Assembly: GCA_001931875.2 (NCBI GenBank)
Contig: MSJH02000819.1
Coordinates: 304,886 to 368,885, forward strand
DNA length: 64,000 nt
From: Byssochlamys sp. IMV 00236
Lineage: Eukaryota > Ascomycota > Eurotiomycetes > Eurotiales > Thermoascaceae
Reading direction: 5' to 3'
The translations under genes and the position numbers were made by a program. The stretch's first letter is position 1. The number at the start of each line of letters is the position of its first letter. This document shows positions 11,276-22,900 of the stretch, piece after piece. The notes below the pieces were generated by a model that saw only the letters and a program-made list of their open reading frames with translations, had not been told where the DNA came from and did not search any database.

Positions 11276-14200
11276 ATGTTTCAGGTGCGATTGAACCACG
11301 CTTACATTGTCTTTGGATCTGCGCTCACCCTTGTCCCGTTTACCAGCGAATCCGCGGCGCAATAGACTCCCGGATTGCAGAGGAGCAGGCGCGACAGAGG
11401 CAAGCACAGGAATCTATCTCACGGTCGAACTCCGCACGTCGTCAGGCCTCTCGCGACCTTTCCACCGGTAGGCGACCAGCTCGGACACGCGCAGGGACTC
11501 TTTCAGGCAAAGGTCCCGACCCGGCCGAATTCGAATCCGAATTTGCTGTTGGCGAGGATGATGGATCCAGCAGGTCTGGCACACCTCGTTCAGAGCCTTC
11601 TGTACCTCCGGAAGGGGGCGCAAGTGGCGATGGAGAAAAGAAAGCGTCAGCAGAGTCCGCGGGCAAGGAAGCCGCACCTGATACAGGCTCGAGTACGGCA
11701 GCTGCTGAGCTTCCCACCGATGTCAGAGTGAGGCTACGGAGGTTGGACAAGCTGGAGTCTAGGTATCAAGGTATTCTGCGCCCTAATCCTAACGTTGCGC
11801 TTGGTTCCCGCTGACATCTCCTGTCCCCTTTGTATCTAGACCTTTTGAAAGCCTACCGTGTCGCGCATGCCCGTGTTCTGTCCATCGAGCCGTTTGAAGC
11901 GGCCCTACGTGAGAATACACCCCTGACGTCCATCAGCGATCCAAAATCGTTCACGGAATACCTCAACCAGATTTCGCTCAAAGGAGATATGGTTCTGGAT
12001 GAGCTGAAGCGGGTCACAGCAGAACGAGACCAGTTCAAGAAGAACCTGGAAGAGGCAGAGAAGTCTGCGAAGGCTGCGTGGGATGAGGTTACAAATCTGA
12101 AAAAGGGCCAGATACAAAGAGACTCGTCCTCCGAACCAGGCACAACTAACGGCGTTCCGGAGAAACTTACGATCGATACCAACACCTCGACTGATGTCGA
12201 GAACCCCCAGAAGTCGCCAACTGGCTCGATCGCTTCGAAGGCTGCGGTAATACCGGGAATGTCTTTATTTTCGCCACGGACAAAGGCAGCAAAATCTCCT
12301 CTAGCCAAGGAGGAGAGCGAGGAGTTCTTCTCCTTCGATAATGAGATTCCCCGTCTAGAGTCTGAACTGAAAGAGAAGAAGGAGGAAATCGAGGGATTAC
12401 AGTCCCAGGTTGAAAACCTGAAGCGCGATCTGTCTGTGGCAAGAGAGTCAACAGAAGGCATGGTGGGCAGTTTGGAATCCGCGACTCGTGAGCTGGAAGG
12501 TCTGCGGGATGCCAAGGATAACTACGAGACGGAGATTGCACGTCTGAAAGACTCTAGCCGCGCCGAAATTGACGAACTCAAATCCAAGATTTCTACTGCA
12601 GAGAGCGCCTTAGAAAAGGCCCAGTCGGCTGCTGAGGACTTGAAGTTACAGTTGAAAGAGAAGTCTGAAGAGTGCGAGAAGTTGAAACAACAGATTTCTG
12701 AAACCAACGATCGTGATCAAACGGAACTGCCAAAGAAGCTTGCGGAGGCCGAAAAGGAGAAAGAAGACAGTAAGAAGCGTCTTGACGTGCTGCAGGGACT
12801 GGTAGATAGCCTCAAGTCGCAGCTCAAGGACTCCGAATCCTCCGTCTCCTCCCTCACTGCAGAGCTTTCGGAAAAGCGTAACCTCCAAAAGATTGTGGAC
12901 TTTGTCGACACTGGCTTGAAAGAGAACGAGAAGTGGCCAGCCGTACGCGAGCGTGTGGCAAGCGGCCAGGCGGTGGACTTCGCAGAGATCCGGGACGACC
13001 TGACATCCACATCATCTGGCACTGCAGAAGCAACCAAACCCAAGCAAGAGCAGACTAGTCAACCAGCCACTGCCGCGGGATCAGGCGGAGGAAAGAAGAA
13101 GAAGAACAAGAAGAAGAAAGGCGGCAAGGGCGGAGATGAAAATGGCACAGCAGCGGGTGCAGCCGCACCTTCGGAGAAGCAACAACCGGCAGCAGATGAC
13201 AGCAAAGAGGAGGCCGATATTAGCGAACTGGAGCTCAGAATCAAATCTCTCAATTCACAGCTTGCTGAAAAAGATGCTGCTATTGATCGCTTACATTCCA
13301 AGCTCAAGGGCGAAGAGGATCTGAAAGAGGAGATCGAGTCGCTACGTGATGACCTTCTCCATCTTGGCCAGGACCATGTCGAAGCAAAGGACAAGATCAA
13401 GGAACTCTCCGCAGAGAAGGCTGCGCTGGAATCTAGCCTGGCGAAGTTAGAGAAAGAACTCGCCGAACTTCAAGCCAGCAACGCGTCCAGTACTGCTGGG
13501 TCCGAGAAAGCACATAACGATTTGAAGGCGGAATTCGAGGAACTGAAGGTCAAAGCAACGACTTTGGAAACAGACCTTTCGGCAGCCCAGCAACTCGCAG
13601 CGTCTAGATTCAAGGATCTGACCGACCTTAGAGAAACTCTACAGAAATTACAGCCGGAGCTTCGGACTCTGCGCTCCGAATCTGCTGAGCTGAAGACAGC
13701 AAAGGAGGACCTCAAGAGCAAATCGACCGAACTCAAAACATTGCAAGCCAAACATGACGAACTACGCACCGAGGTGAAGAGCCTTAGATCTAATATCGCC
13801 GAAAGGGACGCGGAAGTGAAGACGTTGAATCAAAAGATTAGACAGGAGACTGATAGCCGCCTCAAAGCGGAAGAAGCTTGTGCCACCGCCAAATCTGATC
13901 TTCGTAGCATGGAGGCAAAGAAGCAGGAAGCTGCCGAGGCAAAAGAAAAAGCCAAGAAAGAATTATCGAAATCGCAGGATGACTTGAAGGCGTCGAGGAC
14001 GAAGCTACGAGAAGTCGAAGAACAGGTTACGCGACTAAACAAGGACATCGAGGGCCTCCGCGAGGAGATCCAGCTCAAGACAGCCCAGCATGCTAGTGCA
14101 CAGAGCTTGATGAACAGCATGCGTGACCAGTCGGCAGAAATGGCAATGCAAATGAAAGAGGTCCGTCAACGGTGCGAGAGCCTGGAGGAAGAACTTGTGG

Positions 14201-15073
14201 ATGCGCATCGACTGTTGAGCGAGCGTAGTCGCGAAGGCGAAACGATGAGACGACTCCTCAATGACATTGAGAGTAAAGCTGATGCCAAGGTCCGAGACTT
14301 CAAGGAGCGAATGGAAGCCGCCATCGAGGAGCGAGACCGGGCCGAGGATGAGGCCAGTACTCTCGGTCGACGTCGTGCACGAGAGTTGGAGGAACTCAAA
14401 ACAAAAGTTCGGGAGGCAGAGAAGGCCCTACGAAGAGCTGAAGAGGATAAGGAAGAGCTCGAACACGCACAGCAAGACTGGAGACGGCGACGGGACGAAC
14501 TAGTGTCCCAGTCTGAACGTTCTGTTCAGGAATTGCAGGAGGTCCGGGAAGCAATGGCAGAACTGCGCGATGCCCTGGATGAGAGCGAAAAGCAAGTTCG
14601 TGAACTTGAGAAAGAGAAGGCTGAGCTGCGTCGATCCGTCGAGGAAACCAGCAATCGCCTGGAGAAGGTGCGAAAATCCAACAAGCTTCTTACGGATGAG
14701 GTCCGCTCCGCTCAGACTTCGATACGCGGACTTGATTCCAATAATCAGTCTTCACGATCATCAATCGACTCCGGTTCGCGTAAGGGTGTCGTCTCCCCGC
14801 CACCAAGGGATCGAAACACGTCTGTTTCCCGGAGTCAGACACCGACTGGTCCTGGTGCGCCTGCTATCGATTATATCTACCTGAAAAACGTGCTGCTTCA
14901 GTTCCTGGAGCAGAAGGATAAGAACTACCAGAAACAGCTTATTCCTGTGCTGGGGATGCTGCTTCATTTCGACAGGTAAGCAAGCTGTTTCCGAGGCCAG
15001 TCCAGTACCAGGCATACTAATGAGACGTAGGTCCGACGAGCAGAAATGGATGTCAGCCGTAATGTCTAGATGA
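11276..15073 (+). CDS. GRIP-domain golgin (Imh1-like)
   Basis: Exons are 11276-11284 (only nine bases, MFQ), 11347-11770, 11840-14975 and 15031-15073, giving 1203 residues. After splicing the N-terminus continues as RIRGAIDSRIAEEQ. Most of the protein is heptad-rich coiled coil (Glu/Lys/Leu), broken near residue 560 by a Lys-rich and Gly-rich linker. The C-terminus is a GRIP domain: the conserved Tyr lies in DYIYLKNVLLQFLE, and the domain ends in the short last exon (SDEQKWMSAV). GRIP golgins bind Arl1-GTP and tether vesicles at the trans-Golgi. The long exon alone would miss both ends, including the last part of the GRIP domain. The splice sites are clean and phases agree. Confidence 0.9.
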
Positions 15074-15423
15074 CCTGTTTCTCTTTTCTTCATTTTGTAT
15101 GACTATCAGCTTTATATATAGTAGTTATGCCCTCTTGGGGGCGTTGATCCTCGGACAACTGATCATCAATCGTTCCCTTATGTTGATACGGCCGCATTTT
15201 CCTCTTTTGTATAGGGCCAATAGGCGGCGATGTTCCTGTCATTGACAGGGCGCGACGGGTAGCTTAAATTAGAGGTTTCAAATTTAACTGCGGGGTCGCT
15301 AGAGAAGAAGCATCTGGGCCTAAGTATGCGTCTCTAAAAAGTTTCTAAAGCATTGTTATTATTGTGAGTCCTAGACCACCTCTACATCGATTAGACGATT
15401 CCTTTTCGAAATCCAGAAGCAAA
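15074..15423. other. Short intergenic
   Basis: Holds the 3' end of the golgin transcript and the promoter of the acetyltransferase. Nothing else was recognised. Confidence 0.5.
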
Positions 15424-16011
15424 ATGTCGGATCAGCCTACGATCCGGCTCGCGACCGAGCAAGGTGAGTCTTCCCGCATGTTTTACCAGTTCTAGTTCCA
15501 CGTCGCTAATTGCTGTTTTCCACCAGATGTCGGCTATATCCTTCAATTTATTCGCGAACTGGCCGACTATGAGAAAGCCCTGCATGAAGTCGAAGCTACG
15601 GAAGAGTCTCTCCTTGCAACCCTTTCTTTCCCCTCCACACCTCCGAGGAAGGGCAGTACCTATACAGCCCTAGTCATTCCACCGGCCACCGCGGAAAATC
15701 CGACGCCAGTTCCAGTTGGCATGGCACTTTTCTTCTATAACTACTCGACATGGCGCTCCGCTCCGGGAATCTATCTCGAAGACCTCTATGTACAGCCAAG
15801 CGCGAGGGGCAGAGGATATGGCTTCAAACTCCTGCGGTATTTGGCGAACGAAGTGGTTAGAATGGGCGGACGACGTCTCGAATGGAGTGTTCTCAAGTGG
15901 AATGAGCCCAGTATCAATTTCTACAAGCAGGTCGGGGCGACGGCCATGGAGGAATGGCTGAAGATGATGTTGGAAGGAGAAGCACTGAATAAGTTGGCGG
16001 AGCAGGCTTAG
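15424..16011 (+). CDS. GNAT N-acetyltransferase (diamine/thialysine type)
   Basis: Exons are 15424-15463 and 15527-16011, giving 174 residues, the usual length for SSAT-type enzymes. The GNAT core is clear. Strand beta4 reads YLEDLYV, followed by the acetyl-CoA pyrophosphate loop R-G-R-G-Y-G (motif A). Near the end is the W-NEPSINFYKQVGA segment typical of spermidine/thialysine acetyltransferases. The N-terminus (IRLATEQDVGYILQFIRELADYEKA) matches the same subfamily. The predicted reaction is acetyl transfer from acetyl-CoA to a small primary amine in the cytosol. The exact substrate (polyamine, thialysine or other) cannot be read from sequence. Confidence 0.88.
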
Positions 16012-16512
16012 ATAGTAGTAGAAAGTGGCCCGTTTTAACCACGTTGTAGATAGATAGGTAACTAAGTACCTAACTTTAACCAATGGGCATATTATTATTC
16101 GAGATGCGCCCTACTCTATTATCATTCAGAACTGATACTCATTCTTCTGTTTCTGCTGTGTTGCATATTAAGGTCATAGTCTGGGTTCGACACTTTGCCA
16201 GAGAGAGAGAAGAGGCTGTCGACGCGTAATGTGGCTGTCGAATTATCGGCGATGCGTGCCCATCATCTGGGGCGATCTGATACTCTATCTCTCTGCGAAG
16301 ATCTTTTACCAGACCAGGACTAACAGTAGGGCTAACCCTGAAGTCGATCTCGCAGCCCAGGGCGGTGACGTCGTCAGCGTCGAGCTCCCTTAAACTGGGA
16401 CAAACAACAAAGACGGCCTCAGCCCTACCGTGGAGGCCATCTTCCTTCATCCCACCTCGTGGATAGTGCCCCATGACCTATCTTGTCGTGTTGCGCCTGA
16501 AGCCTTGACTCA
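16012..16512. other. Intergenic, no supported gene
   Basis: Carries the 3' UTR of the acetyltransferase and the promoter of the anoctamin gene. The minus-strand frame 16139-16474 shows no domain. Confidence 0.5.
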
Positions 16513-18959
16513 ATGGCTTCGACATCTCAAAATACCCTCCAGGGCAGCTTCGACGTCGACTATGTCATCCGCTACCGCTTCGCTGACATCGGTATGGACT
16601 GCGTCCGATGAGAGCCCCGCCCGATGTTTTATTATTACTTGAGTGAACTAGCTAGCTGACTTTGCAAGATCCCTCGGAAGCTGCTCAACAGCTCGAGTGC
16701 CTGCTGCGTGCTCTGACCGAGGTTGGATTGCAGACGGAAGTCCGTCACGGCGATGAGACATCACTGTTAGTCTTCGTCCGAGCAGCCAAGCGAAGACTGG
16801 GCAAGGCCATCCACAGATCGAGGTAGGCCATCACGTCGCTGCGAACCGAAAGGAACTCATCGCTGATCAGCCCAACACTGCCAGAGTCCGTGACTGGCTT
16901 TATGGTGTCCGTAACCAGGAGCCCGATGCTTCCAGTGTGACCGAGCCCCAGACGGAAGCAGAGCGCCTCCGCGTTATTTATCAATTGATCACCTTTCCAC
17001 CGGAAGAAGGCGGTGCTGACATTACACCGAAGCATGGGGTGTGGAAGAATGTTGAGTCGATCTTTGCCTTGCATGATGATGAGACGAATCGGAAATGGAT
17101 GCGAGATTGGAGTCAGAAGACACTGCTCACCAAAGAAGATCTTGATCAGATCAGGAACAAGTTTGGGGAGAAGGTAAGGGTCCCGCCGAGTTGCTCGCAT
17201 TAGCCTTACGTCAGCTCACTCTTACAACAAGGTTGGCTTCTACTTCGCTTTCTTGCAATCGTACTTCGCATTCCTGGTCTTCCCCGCGGCGTTTGGTTTC
17301 TCGTGCTGGCTCTTGCTCGGACATTTCTCCGTGATCTACACTATCGGAAACTGTCTGTTCTGTCTCGTCTTTGTCGAGTATTGGAAACGCCAAGAGACGG
17401 ATCTCAGTATTCGTTGGCAGACCAAGGGTGTTTCTGTTTTGTTGACGAGAAGACGAGAATTCAAACCCGACAAGGTGGTCACGGACGAGGTGACGGGCGA
17501 AAAGAAGTATATCTTTCCGGCGACCAAACGACTCTCCCGTCAACTCCTACAGGTGCCATTTGCGTTCCTCGCTGTCACTGCCCTGGGAGCCATCATAGCC
17601 ACATGTTTTGCGATCGAGATCTTCATATCTGAGATATACAACGGCCCGCTCAAGACCTACCTGGTACGTTTGCCTTAGTATCTTTTGGTAGAAAGCTAAC
17701 AAATCTAGGTGTTTATACCCACCATTCTTCTCTCCGCCCTAGTGCCTACAATCAGCGCCGTGTTGGTCAATGTGGCCACAAGGCTCAATGACCTGGAGAA
17801 CTACGAGACGCAGGAGAGCTATGATGTGGCTTTGACGCGGCAGATCTTCGTGTTGAACTTCATCGTCTCCTACCTTCCGATTATCCTTACGGCTTTTGTT
17901 TACGTCCCATTTGCCCGCCTTATCGTTCCCTATCTTGACGTATTCCAATTGACTGTTCGCCCCTTTGTCTCCAAAGACGAGGTCCAGGCCGTGACGGAGT
18001 TCCATATCGACCCGGACAGGCTGCGGAAGCAGGTCATTTATTTTACGGTCACGGCCCAGATTGTCAACTTCGCAATGGAGACCATTGTGCCATATGCCAA
18101 GCGGAAGCTCTTCCTCAAGTACAAGGAGTACAGTGACGAACGGAAGAACGGAACTCCCGGCGGCAAAGGCGAGGAACAGGAGCAGAAGTTGAAGGCAACA
18201 TTCGATGACCCGCCCGAGGAAGAGGAGTTTCTGGTTCGTGTACGCAGGCAGGCAGAGCTGAGCGAGTACGAGGTCACGGATGACTTGCGTGAGATGTGTA
18301 TCCAGTTCGGCTACCTGGCGCTCTTTTCTCCAGTCTGGCCGCTGGTTCCGGTTTCGTTCCTGATCAACAACTGGGTCGAACTGCGGGGCGACTTCTTCAA
18401 AATCTGCAAAGAGTGCAGGCGGCCGACCCCAGAGCGGACCGATACTATCGGACCGTGGTTGGATACTCTAGGTCTCCTTTCTTGGTTGGGCAGCATCACC
18501 AGTTCTGCACTGGTGTATATGTTCAATGGATCGGGCCCAGAAGGGACGCCATCGCGCGTTCAGTTCTGGGCCCTGCTGTTGACCGTCTTCTTTTCCGAGC
18601 ACCTCTACCTTCTGGTGCGATCTGTTGTCGAGGCTGTGATGGCCAAACTAGAGATGCCAAGTATCCGTCAGGAGAAGGCGGAAATGTATGTGCTACGCCG
18701 CAAGTACCTACAGTCCGCAATTGATGCGGAGAAGGAGGCTACCACCGGCGACGATGTTGAGGAGCCTGTCCTGCACGCTGGGGGTGAGAAGATCACTCGC
18801 GAGTCGCTGGAGGAAGACGCTCGCGCGAGTACTTTGCGCGATTCCACAGCCACGGACCGGTTCTGGGGTCGACAGCGAGGATGGCAGGAGTCTGCGAAGG
18901 TAGGCGCCAGAATTATCCAGGCGCAGGCCACAAAGCCGGAAGTGAAGAAGGAGCAGTGA
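16513..18959 (+). CDS. TMEM16/anoctamin lipid scramblase or ion channel
   Basis: Exons are 16513-16591, 16669-16822, 16885-17173, 17232-17663 and 17709-18959, giving 734 residues. From memory, the characterised Aspergillus fumigatus afTMEM16 is almost the same length (about 735). Hydrophobic segments run from GFYFAFLQSYFAFLVFP through the last exon. The calcium-site helices are seen in NNWVELRGDFFKICKECRRP (Glu/Asp-rich helix 6/7 region) and FFSEHLYLL. A charged cytosolic N-domain with an RKWMRDW segment precedes them. Family members scramble phospholipids and pass ions in a Ca2+-dependent way; yeast Ist2 tethers ER to plasma membrane. Scramblase rather than channel is inferred from fungal relatives. 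Confidence 0.93.
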
Positions 18960-20627
18960 GCGACTCCGTCGAAGTTGCGGATGCATGTTCCGTATCGAGC
19001 CGGACGTCCCCACAGTTTATCTTGTCTCGATGGGGTGCAGATCAAGGAATGATACTGGATGTATGAAGCAAAGGACGTGTGTCGATGCCATTGTTGTGAT
19101 TATTATGTACCGGCTCAGAGTCTGTACATTATTGCTGTGTACGGACCGTGTACGCAATGGGTCCTGTGCCTTTCCATATGGCCTCCACCCCACCTTCCCT
19201 CCTGCGTGCGTTTGTTGCCTAACTAGACCCGGTTGGTGTATTGAACGTGTAGCATAGAATCGGCGGTATTCTTATTATCGTTATCTGTGTCCCTGGATGT
19301 TCAGATCCTTTTCCAGCATTGTTAATAGTTCAATGGAGTACCTTGCAGTTAGCAGTGGTCTGTGGTCTCTGTTGCTTTTGGACGCAGCCGTATTCTGATG
19401 CAATTGGCCCTGTTGGTTAGTGAAACAAACTGATCTGAATGGATGGCAGCCACGGGCGATGAGAGAGGTACGGAATAAACTACGGGGCATCAGTATGTGA
19501 ACTTTTGAATTGGGGGATCAGGCATAAGACGGGAGGTGTCTTTGGTAAGGAAATGGGAATAACTAATAACTATCCAAGGAGTAACTACTCAATATGTGGA
19601 CGAGGTGACATACGTCCGACAGAGCTATCATGACATCTGGATGTGGCGGGAAAGTGAACAGTGCGTGGCCCGAGCATCAGTGGGGGTTGGCCGGTCTGGC
19701 GTCGGACTTAAGCAGAGGACATGCCGGGCTGACTAATAGACGAGTCCGGATCGGGGCTAGTTCGCTAGTGCCAGGACTTGCGCGACGCCTCGTCTGACTC
19801 ATCCGCATAGAAAATGGCGTGGCGCGGACAGACAGGAATGAGGGACTTGCAATAGAAAATAATAAGGGAGGACTGCTAGATGGGTAGTTTTTTTTTTTTT
19901 TTCTTTTCTTCATTCTTTTTTTCTCTCGAGGAACAATGTGTGGGAGAGACTGACTGCTGGTGATAATAATAACTACCTATTAACTGGTCGATAGTTATTA
20001 TTATTATTATTATTCACCACGATCGGACCGGTGACACCTGAGCCGGCACATCCGTTGCGTTGCCCGTCAGGATCAGTCATCATGCTATGCTGGCTTACGG
20101 CATCAGCATCATGCTCTCTCTCTCTCTCTCCAACGCAAGCAGATAGCATCATATACAACAGCTCGTAGAGTTGGTGCCATTGGCCGTAGTATAGCGCAGT
20201 CAACCGCGGCCAGAGTAATTCGCGTATCTAGACTACCTAAAGTAGATCGAGCACGAAGCCGGCGCAGTCCAGCGGAATGAATCGCACGATGGCCTTTTCC
20301 CACCCCCCGGTCCCCCTCGGCCAGCCACCCCGATGCCTACACGCCGCGACTCCAAACTTGCTGCTGCTACTTCTATGCCTTCGTTCCCACCACCCCCGAC
20401 TTTTCTCCATCCGAATCCTGCTTACGAGATCATCGTCCCCCCATCACCAGCTTTCTACTAGGTCGTCCTTCTCGCGACATCTCACCTCTTGACTCGGTTG
20501 CGGCTGGGATTCCACGTGCGCTGAGCTGGCCTTTCGTCGTTAGGACTTTCGTCCCCCTTTGCCTGTCTTTTTAGTCTGGTGGAATTGGCCGTCTCGTTCC
20601 TTCGTCGCCTGTCTGTTGTTTCTCTCG
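18960..20627. other. Long intergenic and 5' leader with simple repeats
   Basis: Contains a T-tract (19888-19902), a TTA/ATT repeat (19995-20014) and a CT repeat (20114-20130). The pyrimidine-rich stretch 20290-20620 just upstream of the bZIP start is typical of a long fungal 5' leader. No gene was recognised. Confidence 0.5.
19995..20014. repeat. TTA trinucleotide microsatellite
   Basis: About six to seven uninterrupted TTA units, seen directly. A CT dinucleotide tract lies about 100 bases downstream. Confidence 0.9.
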
Positions 20628-22014
20628 ATGCAGCCCGCGCTAGCCCCAGCGCCGCATCCAAGCATGCAGAGCTCTGCTCAGGTAAGCAAGCAAGCAAGCA
20701 ACACCGCTCCGTCATCCTTGAGCTCCCTTCAGCGCGTGCCTCTGTCGCCTCGCTCAGCTGGGCGAGCCAGCGAGGATCAAGACGAGATCCTCGAGCGCAA
20801 TTCACGATGCTTACGTACCTGGTTTTCACCCGCTGGGGGGCACCCTTGATGACCGATGGGCTAACTGAGGCATCGCAAACAGGATCATGCGGATCAGGGT
20901 GAGTAAAATCCCATGCAGGGCCAGCGTTCTGCGCAACTGCTGTGACCGCTTCGTTTCTTCTCCTGTCGTGCTATACATCGTTGTCATCGCGTCAGCCAGT
21001 TTCGCGGAGGAGTTTGCGAGCACGAACACGCCTCGCGGCTCTTCCTGCAAGAACACCAACATGACCGAAGGAGCTGTCGCTCCTCCGTCCATTCACTTCG
21101 ATGCTCATCTCGTCCAGTAAACCCAAAGGAGGGCTTTGCGCTAACTTCAACCAACTACAGTCCTCCATGATCAGCTCCTGGCGGCCCAGCAGCACCTCTC
21201 CTCCCACCCCCAGCAGGCGCGGCCGCAGCAGTCCCCAACGCATCCGCAGCACCTGCAGCCTGGCGCACCCGGATCTCGCGACCAGAATAACATCGACCCC
21301 GCCATCGCTGGCACGGCCATGCTGAACCCGCCTCCGGAACAGCAGCAGCCCCCTCAGGAGGGGTCCCCGCCCGATGGTCGCAAGGTTTATGGAAAGCGGG
21401 AGCTGTCGACGTCGAAGCGTGCGGCGCAGAATCGTGCTGCTCAGGTATGTGGTGGCCGAGAGAGCCCCCTTTCTGGCGCGCAATGTCACTGACTCGAACA
21501 GCGAGCTTTCCGCCAACGCAAGGAAGGATACATTCGCAAGTTGGAGGAACAGGTGAAGGAGTACGAAGCTCTGACGGAAAGTTACAAAGCCATCCAAGCG
21601 GAGAACTACCAGCTTCGTGAATATATCATCAGCCTACAATCGCGCCTGATCGATTCTCAGAACGAAGTCCCTGAATTGCCAGGAAACATCGATCTCAGTC
21701 AGCCTCGTCCGGAGCCTCCGGTTGCCGCGACCGCCAGCGCTCCAGGAGCTGGCCCGTCCTCTTCGGTCCCCGGTCCCGCGCCGCCCCAGCAGCAGGGACA
21801 GCCATCCACTGCTGGTACGGCGACAGGAGAAGATCTGAGTTCATTAAACCGCATCGCTGTCGCTGGGCTGGGGATGCGGAAGCACCCTCACGAGGAAGCG
21901 GCATATTTGACCAACAACTTCCCGGCCCAGAAGCGTATGCGAAGTGAAGACGGGCAGCCTGAGCAACAAACAACAAAGACCGAGCCCAGCCACGGGCTCC
22001 CTGTTGCTACTTGA
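20628..22014 (+). CDS. bZIP transcription factor (Yap/Pap1 type)
   Basis: Exons are 20628-20681, 20883-20898, 21161-21444 and 21502-22014, giving 288 residues. Exon 2 is a 16-base microexon; without it the frame does not connect. The N-terminal part is Gln/Pro/His-rich. The basic region at about residues 109-130 carries the fungal AP-1 signature N-R-A-A-Q-R-A-F-R (asparagine, alanine, glutamine, phenylalanine). A leucine-zipper coiled coil follows to about residue 160, then a Pro/Ala-rich tail. No C-terminal Cys-rich domain of the Yap1 redox type is visible, so it is more like the smaller Fcr3/YapA-like factors. Nuclear DNA binding is expected; targets are unknown. An intron separates the two halves of the basic region. 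Confidence 0.88.
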
Positions 22015-22900
22015 AGAACGGACATGTGCTACCATCTCCGTACGCAGTTTTCTTCTCTCTTCCCATCACATCATCGTGATAAAAACGCAGTCCGTAGACA
22101 TTGTCGAAATTTGCCTTCGGTGCAATAGCCAGAACCAACGTGCGAACAAGGTCAGGCGGAAGGAGTGTTTCTGCCAGACACCGTCTGTAATTTTTTTTCC
22201 TTTTTATCTTTTTTTTCTCGGTGTATTCGGCGTGACGGCTCGATGGCTCTGTTTTAGCCCGTTGGTGGTATGGTGTTGGTTTGTCTGTACTTCGGTTATA
22301 ATTTCTCCCACCCTTTTGTTTTTGATTTGGCACCCTAATTCAGCTGTTGTACCTGTACTATCTCCAGCTGGGGTCGATGAGCAGAACATATCTCGCCGCT
22401 GTATTCTCGCTCGGACAGTCCAATATGTACTATGCATGGAGCGAGTTGCCTCTAAACGTCGTATCTCTACTTTCGAAAACAGCGTAAATTTAGCGTGCTG
22501 CCTCTTTCCACTTGGGCGTTCGTTCCGTGGAAATAGATAGCTACTAACTATTAAATTTATTACGTGAACTTGCATAAGCACCATCTCTAATGCTACGAGG
22601 AGTGCATCACTTGCCCGAGCAACAGTATATGATACAGGCTTTAGCAATACGAGCTGCGCCTCTCTTTCGTCCCTAGAGAGCTTAAGTTCTGCGTTGAAGG
22701 AGAGAGAGAGGAGAGGCCATGGGCTAGTCACATGATGATCGCTATATGGACCTTGGCATTTCTTGTACAGTCGTGAATCGCAGCTCCGAGAGCTCCATCT
22801 ATGCCGTTTGAGCACGGAAGATCTGTCGGTATCTGGCATGGGTTCCTTGCTGGCTTCCTCATCTCTCGCGCCGTGGAGTTAACTGAAGTTCTCCACCTCA
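22015..22900. other. Intergenic, no supported gene
   Basis: 3' UTR of the bZIP gene with pyrimidine tracts (22190-22220) and the promoter of the next regulator. The overlapping frames here have no domain. Confidence 0.5.

Noticed and set aside
13059..13400. Minus-strand Ser-rich open frames inside the golgin gene
   Set aside because: They are shadows of the Glu/Lys-rich coiled-coil coding on the plus strand; no domain and no splice support.
18960..20627. A gene in the long stretch upstream of the bZIP
   Set aside because: Only short overlapping frames, microsatellites and pyrimidine tracts; it fits a long leader and promoter better.
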